A DNA stretch of 64,000 bases from Methanolinea sp. (GCA_024518585.1 JANIHI010000001.1:62001-126000); one strand, 5' to 3'; positions 50,881-60,586 are shown, numbered from the stretch's first letter. Numbers and translations: made by a program. The notes: generated by a model not told the origin, from the sequence alone.

Positions 50881-50966
50881 TCGATCAATGCGTACGTGCT
50901 GTAATATCGCGTGCCCATACCATGGAGCGATAGCCAGAGTGAGTAAAAGGGAAGTGGATTTTATGT

Positions 50967-50979
50967 CTTATAAATATTT
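50967..50979 (-). promoter_or_regulatory. TATA box of the receptor-cheW operon
   Basis: Minus strand aaatatttataag. Predicted start near 50947 leaves ~350 bases before the receptor ATG, which is what makes the intervening small ORF worth considering. The remainder of the 50591-51081 gap is AT-rich and has no other gene. Confidence 0.5.
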
Positions 50980-51081
50980 CGCCCTATCATCATCAAAACC
51001 AATAATTAATGTAGATGTATGATAATGATGGTAATTGCTGGTGTGTATTAAAGCTGGATAATTTCATGCAACGGTGTCCGG

Positions 51082-52320
51082 ATGGTGGATAAGGGGGATA
51101 TCGAGAGGATAAGGGAATTACTGGGACAGCACAAGCAGGGCCTGACCATCGATGAGGTCGCTCGCTACCTCGGGATTAACCGGAGCACGGCGTCCAAGTA
51201 CCTGAATTCCCTCGTATTTTCAGGGGCCGCAACAATCAGGAGGCTTGGGCCGGCAAAGCTCTTCTACCTGCGTGAGGTCGTCCCCCTTGACCAGCTCCTT
51301 GACCACGCGTCTGATGGCTTTATCGTGATCGACTCCGCGTATGTAGTTCACTACCTGAACAGGACTGTCTGCCACGTCTTTGGTTGCCAGCCGGACGATG
51401 TCATCGGCCTGCACGTGCACGATACACCACTCTACCCCCTCTTTTCACCCGAGACGTTCCATGCTATAGAGAACGTGGCCGATGGCGACAGGACGCAGAT
51501 TAGCGAATCCCAACGCATCGGGGGCGTGGAGTGGACGGTCGAAAAATGGATATTCCCTCTCCATTTCAAATCGGGACTCATGGGGATCGGGATTGTCTGC
51601 CGCTTCGCAAGCCCTGCCGGCGGGCCAGGGGCCGGCGAGGGAGATCGGGAAGAGACGGTCCCCCCCCTCACCCTGAAATCATACCTCCAGCAGACCCAGT
51701 TGAATACGCTCCTCCGGCGGTACGCAAAGAACCAGGTCAGCCTTGCCCTCGATATCGCCAGGAAAATGAAGCTAACCCGGGTAAACGGGATAGTATCTGA
51801 CCTTGCCCGGGAGCAGGAAGAGACCCTCCAGTCGCTTTTCCTCAACATCCGGTCATTTGACGATTTCCTTGGTGATGAACCATTGAAGCCCGGCTGGTAC
51901 TCCCTCGATGAGACCGTTCGTGATGCCCTCTCATCCGTAAAACTCGCGGGTATCCATTTTTTTTCCGACGGCACAGGGTATTTGGTCTGTTCAACCCAGG
52001 GCTTCCCGCTCGTACTCCGGGCTTTACTTGAAAACTCGGTTGTCCACGGTGGAAAGGTCACATCCATCCGCTTCACTGCCCGCGAGATGGGCGGGGGGCT
52101 CGTCATCACCTATGAGGATGACGGGGCTGGTATCCCCGAGGCTGAAAAAACGCAGATATTCGAGTGGGGCAGGGGACCGCACCGGGCCCATTCCCTTTTC
52201 CTTGCACGTCAGGTACTCTCAGTGACCGGCATATCGATAAAAGAGACAGGGAGGCCCGGGAGGGGGGCACGGTTCGAGATCCTCGTCCCTCCTGGCAGGT
52301 TCCGGCCGGCATCTGAATGA
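51082..52320 (+). CDS. HTH-PAS-HATPase sensor/regulator
   Basis: A soluble 412-residue protein. Residues ~1-65 form a winged helix-turn-helix (LTIDEVARYLGINRSTASKYLNSLVFSGAATIRRLG); ~70-175 a PAS domain (DGFIVIDSAYVVHYLNRTVCHVFG); ~205-300 a helical region in which no clear phospho-acceptor His is visible; ~300-405 an HATPase (LLENSVVHGG, EDDGAGIPEAEKTQIFEWG). A DNA-binding domain at the N-terminus of a kinase-like protein is uncommon; it may act as a one-component regulator with an ATPase sensor. It is adjacent to the chemotaxis genes but transcribed away from the receptor. Confidence 0.82.
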   Translation: MVDKGDIERIRELLGQHKQGLTIDEVARYLGINRSTASKYLNSLVFSGAATIRRLGPAKLFYLREVVPLDQLLDHASDGFIVIDSAYVVHYLNRTVCHVFGCQPDDVIGLHVHDTPLYPLFSPETFHAIENVADGDRTQISESQRIGGVEWTVEKWIFPLHFKSGLMGIGIVCRFASPAGGPGAGEGDREETVPPLTLKSYLQQTQLNTLLRRYAKNQVSLALDIARKMKLTRVNGIVSDLAREQEETLQSLFLNIRSFDDFLGDEPLKPGWYSLDETVRDALSSVKLAGIHFFSDGTGYLVCSTQGFPLVLRALLENSVVHGGKVTSIRFTAREMGGGLVITYEDDGAGIPEAEKTQIFEWGRGPHRAHSLFLARQVLSVTGISIKETGRPGRGARFEILVPPGRFRPASE

Positions 52321-52330
52321 GGGGCCCGTA

Positions 52331-53131
52331 TCAGGCCGTGTCCTTCCGCACAAAGATCTTCTGGAGTGGCTTGAAGGGTGCAAAGAGGTGTTCCACTTCC
52401 CGCCCAAGGAACTCACTCATTCCCATGACGTAGTAGCCACCGGGGCGCAGCCCCTGGTGAAACATCCGGACAAGGTCGTTCTTCTGGGAATCAGTAAAGT
52501 ATATCGTCACATTCCGGCAGGATATGAGGTCAAGGTCTCGCGAAACGGGGATTCCTGACATCAGGTCATGGTGCTGGAACCGGACTTTCTCCCTGATGTG
52601 GGGCTTTATCTCGAATTTTCCGTCGCTGTTTGCGGTGAAATGGCGGTGGAGCTGCCGTTCATTGACGTATTCAAGTGCAGGTTTTTCGTAGATACCTTCC
52701 CTGGCCTTTTTCAGGATTGTCTCGTCGATGTCCGTGGCAATGACCATCCAGTCAACGTCCTTTCGAAGGAGGGTCAGGTCGTAGAGCATGATGGCAAATG
52801 AATAGGGTTCTTCTCCCGATGAGCAGCCTGCACTCCATATCCGTATCCTGCCCTTCTGCCGGAGGAGGGCAGGAATAATCTCGGTCCTGATGCAGTCAAA
52901 GACGGGGGGGTCGCGGAAGAACTTGGTGACGTTGATGGTGAGGGCATTCTTGAGGGCTTCATGCTCCTCGGGGTTCTTAACGAGGAAGTCCTGGTATTCC
53001 CTGTAACTGGAGATCTTCCTGACGTTCATCCGGGACGCGAGTCGGCGCCTGATATAGTCCTCCTTGTACTGGGTGCACTGGATATGGAAGAGGCGCTCTA
53101 TCGTCTTGAGGAGGCTTTGAAATTCGTCCAT
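52331..53131 (-). CDS. cheR: Chemoreceptor methyltransferase CheR
   Basis: CheR methylates glutamates of receptors with SAM. Start at MDEFQSLLKTIERLF (53131, 266 residues); the track start runs into the cheW gene. N-terminal helical domain with YIRRRLASRMN and NVTKFFRDPPVF (typical TxFFR motif), then SAM domain IWSAGCSSGEEPYSFAIML, ATDIDETILKKAREGIYE and LISCRNVTIYFTDSQK. Third gene of an MCP-cheW-cheR operon. Confidence 0.95.
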   Translation of the reverse strand: MDEFQSLLKTIERLFHIQCTQYKEDYIRRRLASRMNVRKISSYREYQDFLVKNPEEHEALKNALTINVTKFFRDPPVFDCIRTEIIPALLRQKGRIRIWSAGCSSGEEPYSFAIMLYDLTLLRKDVDWMVIATDIDETILKKAREGIYEKPALEYVNERQLHRHFTANSDGKFEIKPHIREKVRFQHHDLMSGIPVSRDLDLISCRNVTIYFTDSQKNDLVRMFHQGLRPGGYYVMGMSEFLGREVEHLFAPFKPLQKIFVRKDTA

Positions 53132-53150
53132 GGCAACCGGGCCGGCCTCT

Positions 53151-53651
53151 TCACCGCTTGGCCAGCTCAAAGATGTGGGAGAGTACTTTATCAATATCGA
53201 GATATAAAATGAGGCGATCCATGCATTCTTCGTCGCCCGGCACTGCCCGGTCACCCCGGAGGCGGATGACTCCCTTTATGAACGATTTTTTCCCTGGTGC
53301 ATCACCCGAAAATGAATAATCAACATCTGCATCAGGGACAAAGATTACAGAGTAAACATCGTCCACGATAAACCCGACCTTGTCCCCCTTTGCGACCTCT
53401 GAGACCAGGATGACGAATTTCTGGGTTGGTGAAACCGGTTGACCGGGGCCTGCACCTGCGCCCGTGCTGTCGATGATCCGGCAAAGGGATATGATTGTTG
53501 TGATCTCGCCCCTGATATTTGTCATGCCGACGATGTAGTCAGGCGCCCGTGGAATGGGCGTGACCGGCAGCGAGTTGACTATCTCCCGCGTATAACTAAT
53601 ATCGAGGGCATAGGTATTTGAGTCCAACCCGAATTCCAGGATCTCAGGCAT
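53151..53651 (-). CDS. cheW: Chemotaxis adaptor CheW (second copy)
   Basis: A 166-residue CheW-fold protein: EILEFGLDSNTYALDISYTREIVN, APDYIVGMTNIRGEITTIISL, GFIVDDVYSVIFVP. It is more diverged than the first CheW and has a Gly/Pro-rich insert in the middle. Encoded between the soluble receptor and CheR, so it probably serves that receptor. Confidence 0.92.
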   Translation of the reverse strand: MPEILEFGLDSNTYALDISYTREIVNSLPVTPIPRAPDYIVGMTNIRGEITTIISLCRIIDSTGAGAGPGQPVSPTQKFVILVSEVAKGDKVGFIVDDVYSVIFVPDADVDYSFSGDAPGKKSFIKGVIRLRGDRAVPGDEECMDRLILYLDIDKVLSHIFELAKR

Positions 53652-53668
53652 GCCCTGTTACCAACCTC

Positions 53669-55276
53669 TCAATCACTGACCCTGAATGTCCCCACGACTT
53701 TCCGACATTCCGCCATCTTCTGGCGGATCTCGCTCGTTGCACTCGCGATCTCCTCGATCGATGCGCTGCTCTCCTGCGCAAGTGCCGCCAGGTTTTCCGA
53801 ACTCCTCTCGGTGTTCAGGATGAGAGAGTGGATACGCTCGACATTGGTCATCACGTTCTCGGTTGCCACCGCCTGGTTTTCTGTTGCTTTTGAAATCTCG
53901 GCGATCCTCTCTGCAGTCGCCTTTACCCCCGATGCCATCTGGTTCAATGCATCAATGGTGATCTCAACACTCCTGATACCCGTCATGATCTCGTCGTATG
54001 CCTTCTTCATCGATGTGACGGTCTGGCCACTCGAATGCGAGATGTCCCGGATGACGTTATCGATATTCTTGGTCGCGTTCTTTGAACCCCCGGCAAGGTT
54101 CCGTACTTCCCCGGCGACAACGGCAAATCCCCTTCCATGCTCACCCGCACGTGCTGCCTCGATCGCCGCATTGAGAGCGAGCAGGTTCGTCTGGTTTGCG
54201 ATATCGGTAATAATCCTGACGATATTGCTGATCTCCTGCATCTTTGCGTTCAGGGTAACCATCTCGTCCATGACCCGGCGGGAGAGATCCTGGACAACGG
54301 TCATCTTCCCGGATGCTTCCTTGCCAAGTTTTCCGGCGTTCTCACCGGCTGAAAGCACGTTCCGGGATGTCTGCTCCATCTCCTGCGCTGTCCGGGCTAT
54401 CCTCTCGACGGCGGTATTGAGCTCCGTGATATCCCGGGTCACCTTCTCGAGCTGCTGGAGCTGGGCCCTTGTCTCCTCCGAGTTCTTCTGGGCAGTGACA
54501 GCAACGTTCTGCGATGCCCGCGCGATCTCATCCGTCCCCGCGAGAATGTCCCCCATGGAATGGTCAAGATTCTCGATCATCTCCGTGATAGTGGAAAGGA
54601 CCCCGGTCAGGCGGTCAATGCTCTCGTTGAGGTCTTTCTTGACCTTGTCGAGAGGGTCGTCATCGTACACGGGTGCCTTTGTGGTGAGATCCCCCTTCGC
54701 CAGGTTTGACAGGACTACCCCGATCTCTGCCATGCTCTTTTTAAGGCGCTCTTCGAGGGCTCGTTTCCCCGTGATATCGTTATAGATGACAAAGACTGTC
54801 TGGACCTCTCCCTTGTCATCGGAGATCGGTATCCCGTACTGCTCGAGGACCTTTCTGCCGGTCGGCATTTCAACGGTGACTTCTCCAAAGCTCCGCTTTT
54901 TTTCTGCGAACGCAACCTTCAGCCCTTCTCCTTTCTGGTCGAGAACCGAAAAGCTCTTTGCACTCATCTTTTTCAACTGGGCACGATCAATCCCGGAGAG
55001 GGTGCTGTAGGCCTGGTTTGCCGAGATGATGTTCCAGTTCCTGTCAAAGATAACAATCGGAAATGGATTTTCTGCAAACGTGATCTGGTTCCTCAGTCGC
55101 AGGTCCTCGGCTGTTTTGAGGAGGGCATTGATCGTCTCTGCGTACTGCCTGCAGGCGGGATCAATGTTTTCCGTATCCAGTGTTACCGAATAGGAAGCCC
55201 TTTTCTTAATAGCGTCTTGGATATCCGCAAGAGTGCCCTTTTTGACCATGGTATCCGTACTTGAATTGTTGCTCAA
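53669..55276 (-). CDS. Soluble PAS-domain methyl-accepting chemotaxis protein
   Basis: A 535-residue receptor without transmembrane segments. PAS domain ~65-175 ([42 protein letters not shown]), short HAMP-like linker ~185-225, then a long coiled coil with signalling tip [37 protein letters not shown] (~358-394). It probably senses redox or energy state through a PAS cofactor. First gene of an operon with CheW and CheR. The TATA element (ttaatata) lies ~15-25 bases upstream, so the message may be leaderless or use a later start. Confidence 0.92.
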   Translation of the reverse strand: MSNNSSTDTMVKKGTLADIQDAIKKRASYSVTLDTENIDPACRQYAETINALLKTAEDLRLRNQITFAENPFPIVIFDRNWNIISANQAYSTLSGIDRAQLKKMSAKSFSVLDQKGEGLKVAFAEKKRSFGEVTVEMPTGRKVLEQYGIPISDDKGEVQTVFVIYNDITGKRALEERLKKSMAEIGVVLSNLAKGDLTTKAPVYDDDPLDKVKKDLNESIDRLTGVLSTITEMIENLDHSMGDILAGTDEIARASQNVAVTAQKNSEETRAQLQQLEKVTRDITELNTAVERIARTAQEMEQTSRNVLSAGENAGKLGKEASGKMTVVQDLSRRVMDEMVTLNAKMQEISNIVRIITDIANQTNLLALNAAIEAARAGEHGRGFAVVAGEVRNLAGGSKNATKNIDNVIRDISHSSGQTVTSMKKAYDEIMTGIRSVEITIDALNQMASGVKATAERIAEISKATENQAVATENVMTNVERIHSLILNTERSSENLAALAQESSASIEEIASATSEIRQKMAECRKVVGTFRVSD

Positions 55277-55443
55277 GCACTATATTAAATCATTGGTTAT
55301 AATGAGCATAACTAAAAAACACGCATGTTCATTAAAAACAAAAACCGGGAAAGGACAATCCGGGATAATGACCGGGTGCACCGCATGGCTGACCATGGGG
55401 GACCGGCAGATGCAGGAGATGAGGGCAGTTTTATCCAAATTCT

Positions 55444-55453
55444 CAAATATTTG
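55444..55453. promoter_or_regulatory. Palindrome upstream of the iron operon
   Basis: CAAATATTTG is a perfect 10-base palindrome 20 bases before the DtxR-FeoA start. It could be part of a promoter or an autoregulatory site; only its symmetry supports this. Confidence 0.35.
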
Positions 55454-55473
55454 CCGGTACCATATTCTTACCC

Positions 55474-56103
55474 ATGAAGACCTCGTCCCGCGAGGACATC
55501 CTTGAAGCGATCTGTCTCCTCTTCAAAAAAAATAAAAAAGAGACTACCATTGGGGAGGTTACCGACCAGCTCGCGCTCAGCCGGGAGGAGGTATCTGAAA
55601 AGATTGGCCAGCTGGAACAAAACGGGGACCTGGAGGTGCACGACGGGGAGACCATCTCCCTCACTCCCCAGGGGAAGGAGGTTGGGGACCGCACGATGAA
55701 GAAGCACGAGGTACTCGAGTGCTTCCTTTCAGATGTGCTGGGAATGGATCGCCGGTCGGCGTCCAGGGAGGCCTGCATCCTTGAACATGGCATCTCGGAT
55801 GCTGCAACAGAGAGGCTCGAGGGCTTCATGTCCCGGCCCCGCAGGAGGGGGTGGAGGACCCACCGTGGCCCCCGGCATTTCTCGTCCCTGCTTGATTTCC
55901 CCGAGGGGACAAAAGTGACCATCGTGAGTGTGCGGTGTCCCCTGGGATGCGAACACCTGGCAGACCTCGGCATCTTCCCGGGCGAGGACATCAGCATAGT
56001 ACGGGTCCTGAACCACAAGGCCATCGTCGTCAGAGTCAAGGGATGTGATATTGCGTTGAGCCCTGAAATTGCATCCTGCATCCTGGCGGAGAAGAGAGGA
56101 TGA
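55474..56103 (+). CDS. Iron-dependent DtxR-family repressor with C-terminal FeoA (SH3) domain
   Basis: A 209-residue fusion. Winged HTH (~5-65: REDILEAICLLFKKNKKETTIGEVTDQLALSREEVSEKIGQL), DtxR metal-binding/dimerisation helices (~70-125; the ligands Cys-x-x-Glu-His are seen in REACILEHGISDAATERLEGFM), then a FeoA-type SH3 domain (~140-207: GTKVTIVSVRCPLGCEHLADLGIFPGEDISIV). It overlaps feoB by 4 bases, so it regulates its own iron-uptake operon and may carry the FeoA function. A perfect palindrome CAAATATTTG at 55444-55453 lies ~20 bases upstream. Confidence 0.92.
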   Translation: MKTSSREDILEAICLLFKKNKKETTIGEVTDQLALSREEVSEKIGQLEQNGDLEVHDGETISLTPQGKEVGDRTMKKHEVLECFLSDVLGMDRRSASREACILEHGISDAATERLEGFMSRPRRRGWRTHRGPRHFSSLLDFPEGTKVTIVSVRCPLGCEHLADLGIFPGEDISIVRVLNHKAIVVRVKGCDIALSPEIASCILAEKRG

Positions 56104-57950
56104 AACTTGGGCTTATCGGGAACCCCAACGTAGGCAAGTCCCTCATCTTCCACCAGCTGACGGGCCTTGGCGTCGAGGTCAGCAACTACCCGGGTACCAC
56201 CGTTGACCTCTTCTCGGGCAGGCTCTGCTACCAGAACGAAAAACTTGAGCTTGTCGACCTGCCGGGGGTCTACTCGCTGACCGGGAAGTCTCCGGAAGAA
56301 GTCATTGTCAGGAATTTCCTGCTGTGTGGTGATGTCGCGGCACTCATCATGGTGCTCGATGCCACGCACCTGGAGAGGAACCTCTACCTCCTCCTGCAGG
56401 TTGCCGAGTACGAAAAGCCCCTCATTGTTGTGCTGAACATGATGGACGAGGCCGCAAAGCAGGGGAAAGTGATCGATACCGGAAAGCTCTCCTCGATCCT
56501 TGGCGTCGAAGTAATCCCGGTAATCGCAACACAGGGGAAAAACATCGAGGCCATCATTCCCGGGGCCATCTCCCGTGCCAGGATTCCGGCACTACAGATC
56601 CCCTATGATACCCACATCGAGGCTGCCATCCGCAGCCTTTCCGCCGTCCACGGTATCAGCAGGTGGAAAGCTATCCAGGCACTCCTGGGCCTTGAAGAGG
56701 ATCCGGGCCTGAGAGAGTCCGTCACTGCCCTTGCCTGTGAGCTGGAGGAGATGCACCACATGTCCGTCCCGCAGATAATCGCCGGAAACCGCCACCATTG
56801 TGCCCGGGCCATTGCAGAGAGGGTCATCAGGGAGAGGGAACCTCCAAGGCCCGATTCCCTCGATGCCGTTCTCACGTCGCGGAAGACGGGGCCCTTCATC
56901 CTTGTCGGCGTTCTCCTGGGGATCCTGCTCTCGGTCTTCTTTATTGGTTCCTTTCTCGAGGAGATCCTCGTCGGGCTCTTTGATGCCTTTGTCATTTTGC
57001 CGTTTAACTCCCTCGACCTTGCCCCGCTCGTCCACCAGCTCGGCCTTGCATTCCTGCTCGCACTCCAGGCCGGCCTCGGCATCGCGTTCCCGTTCATTTT
57101 CACGTTTTACGTCTTTATTTCCATCCTCGAAGATACGGGGTACCTGACCCGGGCAGCGTTCCTTGCCGACCAGGCCATGCACAGGCTCGGGATGCACGGC
57201 CAGGGGATCATCCCCCTCATCCTCGGGTTCGGGTGCAATGTCCCGGCAATCATGGGCATCCGCCTCCTCCGTACCCGGAGGGAGAGGGTCATTGCCTCTT
57301 TCCTCGTGACGATGGTGCCCTGTTCAGCAAGGACCGTGATTATTGCCGGGATCGTGGCGGCCTTCATCGGGATAGGGGCTGCATTGAGTGTGTATGCCAT
57401 AACGCTCGGGTTGGTCGTCATGACCGGTCTTGTCCTCTCCCGCATCACGCCGGGCGAACGGTACGGGATGATCCTTGAACTGACCCCGCTTCGCGTACCG
57501 CAGCCGGGCAATGTCCTTGCAAAATCCTGGTACAGGATTAGGGAATTCCTCTTCATCGCGTTCCCGCTGCTCATTGCAGCAAGCCTTGTCCTGGGATTCC
57601 TCCAGTATGCAGGCTTCTTCGATCTCCTGGCAGAATCAACTGGTCCCCTCTCAGAGGCATTCCTCGGCCTCCCGGGCTATGCCACGACCGCCCTCCTCTT
57701 TGGCATCCTCCGCAAGGAGATGGCGCTGGAGACCCTCGTTATCCTGGCCGGAACCACTGACCTGCCCAGCGTCCTGACTGCAGGGCAGCTCTACATCTTT
57801 GCCATCATAAGCGTCCTTTTCATCCCCTGCATATCCACGATTGGTGTCCTTGTGAGGGTCGTGGGAGCCCGGATCACCTTCCTCGTCTCCCTCTACACGC
57901 TGATTCTCGGCGTTTGCATCGGAGCGCTTATAAACATTCTCATAAAATGA
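56100..57950 (+). CDS. feoB: Ferrous iron transporter FeoB
   Basis: A 616-residue Fe(II) uptake protein. N-terminal G-protein domain: G1 GNPNVGKS (7-14), GTTVD switch, G3 DLPGVYSL, G4 NMMD; the helical GDI domain follows (~165-260); then about eight to nine transmembrane helices from ~265 with the conserved GFGCNVPAI and CSARTVIIAGI Cys motifs that form the iron path. No FeoC. Coupled to the DtxR-FeoA gene upstream and only nine bases from the KaiC-like gene downstream. Confidence 0.97.
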   Translation: MKLGLIGNPNVGKSLIFHQLTGLGVEVSNYPGTTVDLFSGRLCYQNEKLELVDLPGVYSLTGKSPEEVIVRNFLLCGDVAALIMVLDATHLERNLYLLLQVAEYEKPLIVVLNMMDEAAKQGKVIDTGKLSSILGVEVIPVIATQGKNIEAIIPGAISRARIPALQIPYDTHIEAAIRSLSAVHGISRWKAIQALLGLEEDPGLRESVTALACELEEMHHMSVPQIIAGNRHHCARAIAERVIREREPPRPDSLDAVLTSRKTGPFILVGVLLGILLSVFFIGSFLEEILVGLFDAFVILPFNSLDLAPLVHQLGLAFLLALQAGLGIAFPFIFTFYVFISILEDTGYLTRAAFLADQAMHRLGMHGQGIIPLILGFGCNVPAIMGIRLLRTRRERVIASFLVTMVPCSARTVIIAGIVAAFIGIGAALSVYAITLGLVVMTGLVLSRITPGERYGMILELTPLRVPQPGNVLAKSWYRIREFLFIAFPLLIAASLVLGFLQYAGFFDLLAESTGPLSEAFLGLPGYATTALLFGILRKEMALETLVILAGTTDLPSVLTAGQLYIFAIISVLFIPCISTIGVLVRVVGARITFLVSLYTLILGVCIGALINILIK

Positions 57951-57959
57951 TATCCAGGG

Positions 57960-58667
57960 ATGTATACCTATAAAACCGGGATCCGCCTTATCGACGAACC
58001 CAAAGGGGGGATTTCTCCGGGTTCAAATATCCTGGTCCTTGCCCCGTCCATGAGCAGCGGGGAGCGCCTCGGGTACGCGGTCGCCAGGCCAAAAACCGGG
58101 GAATATGCCATCATCCTCTCCACTATCATGCGGTCGGTGGACCTCCTTGATTTTTTCTCGTCAGCCCGCCTGGACCCCTCTCCAATTGGGATCATCGATA
58201 CGGTGAGCAAGCTCTCGACCCCCGACATCACCGATACAACGCAGGTGAAGTACGTCTCCAGTCCCAGTGACCTGACCGGGATAGGTATCAAGCTCACATC
58301 AATCGTCGAAAGTATTTTCAGTGGCGATTTTGGGTCCTCTGACCAGTCCCTCTTTCCCCCACCCATCAGGTTCTACGTGGACTCGCTCACTACCCTCCTC
58401 ATGTACCGCAGACTGGAGGTCATTTACCAGTTCCTCCACGTCATCACCTCCAAGCTGAGAAAGATGGAGGCAATAGGGATCTATTCCCTGAACAATGAAT
58501 CATTTGACGAGAGGACAATTTCATTAATCAAACAGCTGATGACTGTAGTGATCGAGGTCAAGAACGAACAACATGGAGACTTCCTCAGGGTGCGGGGAAT
58601 GCCCGGAATAACCCAGGAATGGGTTCCATTCCAGGTAAGGGAGGAGGGATTGGAGGTGATCATGTGA
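57960..58667 (+). CDS. KaiC/RecA-like protein with degenerate P-loop
   Basis: A 235-residue protein starting MYTYKTGIRLIDEPKGGISPGSNILVLAPSMSSGERLGY, the KaiC-like opening GI..LD..GGI..G, but with PSMSSGERL where a Walker A GxxxxGKS would be. Later strands EYAIILSTIM, PIRFYVDSLTTLL and EAIGIYSLNNES follow the RecA core order, so it likely folds like a RAD55/KaiC domain without normal ATPase activity. It overlaps the next KaiC-like gene by 4 bases; the two may form a complex. Confidence 0.72.
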   Translation: MYTYKTGIRLIDEPKGGISPGSNILVLAPSMSSGERLGYAVARPKTGEYAIILSTIMRSVDLLDFFSSARLDPSPIGIIDTVSKLSTPDITDTTQVKYVSSPSDLTGIGIKLTSIVESIFSGDFGSSDQSLFPPPIRFYVDSLTTLLMYRRLEVIYQFLHVITSKLRKMEAIGIYSLNNESFDERTISLIKQLMTVVIEVKNEQHGDFLRVRGMPGITQEWVPFQVREEGLEVIM

Positions 58668-59821
58668 TACGCACGGGGATCCTCGGGATAGACGAGATGC
58701 TCGGGTCCGGCATACCGCAAGGTACCCGCGTCGTCTTCTCCCTGGAACCAGGGGTCGATGGTCGCCCGTTCTTCTTCCGTATCCTCCAGACGGTCCTTGA
58801 CGATGGGAAAAACGCTCTCGTCATTGCACCCCAGACAACGGAAAAAGCCTTTTTCTCAGATTTTTATCAGCTGACGGGCATGGACCCTGGCCAGGCAAAG
58901 GGAAAAGTCACTATCCTGGACAGCTCAACCCGGAACAGGATAAATTCCGTGCACCGGGGGCAGAAATCCCGCCTGAAAGCATGGAAAGATTGCATCCGGG
59001 AAACGGTCGAGTCCCGGGGTGTTGCCGTCATGTTCCTGTACCTTGACCTCCTCTACGAGGACTTTGGTTTCGAAGGGGCACTTTCGCTGATTCCTTCAAA
59101 AAAGGAGAGCCCGGGACTGACAACGATCGTCGAACACCTCAACCTCGAAGGGGACAGCCTGATCTCACGGTTCGCGTCCGAGAGTCTCTTTGACATGGTC
59201 ATATCGGTCCACTCCGATATCTCCTCCGTGCCGTTTTTCAATTTCTTCACCCTCGAGTACGTGTCGTGGGGGCGGATGCCCCGGCGGTCTGTCCCCTATA
59301 CTTTCACAGGAAAAAACATCCGCCTCTACATCCCAAAGATCATCGTCACGGGTCCACCCTCTTCCGGGAAATCAACGTTCATTGCCAACGCCTCTGACAC
59401 AGGACTCTCTGCAGACCGGGGGGACATGGACGGCTTCAGGACGACGGTTGCAATGGACCTTGGCTGGCTCCATCTCAAGGGTTTTGACATCACAATCTTT
59501 GGGACCCCTGGGCAGCCCCGCTTTGACCCCATCATCACCCGGATCGTCAAAAATGCGATGGGTATCATCATGGTCATTGATGCAACACGCCCTGACACGT
59601 TCCCCCGTGCCCGTGAACTCCTGACCCTTGCTTATGCTGCCCGCATACCGGTCGTGATAGCCATGAACAAGGCAGACCTTCCCCACAGCCTGGATGAGCA
59701 CACGGTCAGGGAGGGGCTCAAGCTCCGCGATGACGTTCCCATCTTCTTCATCAGCTCCCTGAAGCGGTCGGACGTCCACGACGTGCTCGAGTCGATGATC
59801 GACAGGATAACCCGCACTTGA
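58664..59821 (+). CDS. KaiC-like domain fused to a Ras-like small GTPase
   Basis: Start at GTG 58664 (385 residues), overlapping the previous stop. Residues ~1-215 repeat the degenerate KaiC/RecA layout (GILGIDEMLGSGIPQGTRVVFSLEPGVDGRP; no P-loop lysine). Residues ~225-385 are a complete small GTPase of the COG2229/MglA-like kind: G1 GPPSSGKST, G3 region IFGTPGQPRFD, G4 MNKAD, G5-like FFISSLK. Such archaeal GTPases are linked to polarity or signalling switches. The fusion and its partner gene suggest a regulatory switch module; its target is unknown. Confidence 0.8.
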   Translation: MIRTGILGIDEMLGSGIPQGTRVVFSLEPGVDGRPFFFRILQTVLDDGKNALVIAPQTTEKAFFSDFYQLTGMDPGQAKGKVTILDSSTRNRINSVHRGQKSRLKAWKDCIRETVESRGVAVMFLYLDLLYEDFGFEGALSLIPSKKESPGLTTIVEHLNLEGDSLISRFASESLFDMVISVHSDISSVPFFNFFTLEYVSWGRMPRRSVPYTFTGKNIRLYIPKIIVTGPPSSGKSTFIANASDTGLSADRGDMDGFRTTVAMDLGWLHLKGFDITIFGTPGQPRFDPIITRIVKNAMGIIMVIDATRPDTFPRARELLTLAYAARIPVVIAMNKADLPHSLDEHTVREGLKLRDDVPIFFISSLKRSDVHDVLESMIDRITRT

Positions 59822-59836
59822 CCGGGAGAAAGACAC

Positions 59837-60586
59837 ATGCTCACCTTCGTGGGACTTGGGCTCTATGACCACCGGGACGTGTCCGTGCGCGGCCTGGAAT
59901 GCATCAGGAATGCAGACCGGGTCTTCCTCGAGGAATATACATCGAGGCTCTGCGGGTCGTCGGTCCCTGACATGGCAGCATTCTTTGGAAAGGAGATCTC
60001 CCTCATCGACCGGTCTGATGTTGAGGGGAGCCCCGGTGCAATCCTTGAACTTGCCAGGGAAAACGATGTGGTATTTTTGACCGGCGGGGACCCCATGGTC
60101 TCAACGACCCACACGGATCTCCGCATCCGTGCCCACAGGCAGGGTATCCCGACCGCCATTATCCACGGGTCATCCATTTCGAGTGCTGTCTGCGGCCTGA
60201 CCGGACTCCAGAACTACCGGTTTGGAAAGTCCTGTTCACTCCCCTTCCCGGCGAAGAACTGGTTCCCCCTGGCCCCCGCGGAGGTCATCAGGACCAACCT
60301 CTCGCTCGGTCTCCACACCCTCGTCTACCTCGATATCCAGCCGGACCGGTGCATGACGGTTCACGACGCCGTATCCCTCCTCGAAGAGATGTCTGAGAAG
60401 TGCAATTTCTCAATTACCCTCTACATCGGAGTGGCACGGGCGGGGTCCCCCCGTCCCGTCGTGCACGCCGGTGATGCAGAAAAAATTCTGGCACAGGATT
60501 TTGGACCTCCCCTGCATATCCTCATCGTCCCCGGTCCACTGCACGTCATGGAGAGAGAATACCTGGAAATTTTTGGTGGCCTGTGA
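59837..60586 (+). CDS. dphB: Diphthine synthase DphB
   Basis: SAM-dependent methyltransferase acting on the modified histidine of elongation factor 2 in diphthamide synthesis. The 249-residue protein has the tetrapyrrole-methylase fold: [37 protein letters not shown] and [22 protein letters not shown], all diagnostic. It overlaps the DUF357 gene by 4 bases, a conserved archaeal pairing. Confidence 0.95.
   Translation: MLTFVGLGLYDHRDVSVRGLECIRNADRVFLEEYTSRLCGSSVPDMAAFFGKEISLIDRSDVEGSPGAILELARENDVVFLTGGDPMVSTTHTDLRIRAHRQGIPTAIIHGSSISSAVCGLTGLQNYRFGKSCSLPFPAKNWFPLAPAEVIRTNLSLGLHTLVYLDIQPDRCMTVHDAVSLLEEMSEKCNFSITLYIGVARAGSPRPVVHAGDAEKILAQDFGPPLHILIVPGPLHVMEREYLEIFGGL

Noticed and set aside
50417-51022. 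Plus-strand ORFs over the receptor promoter (50417-50683 and 50792-51022)
   Set aside because: They overlap the receptor start or its promoter, lack ribosome binding sites and show no domain.
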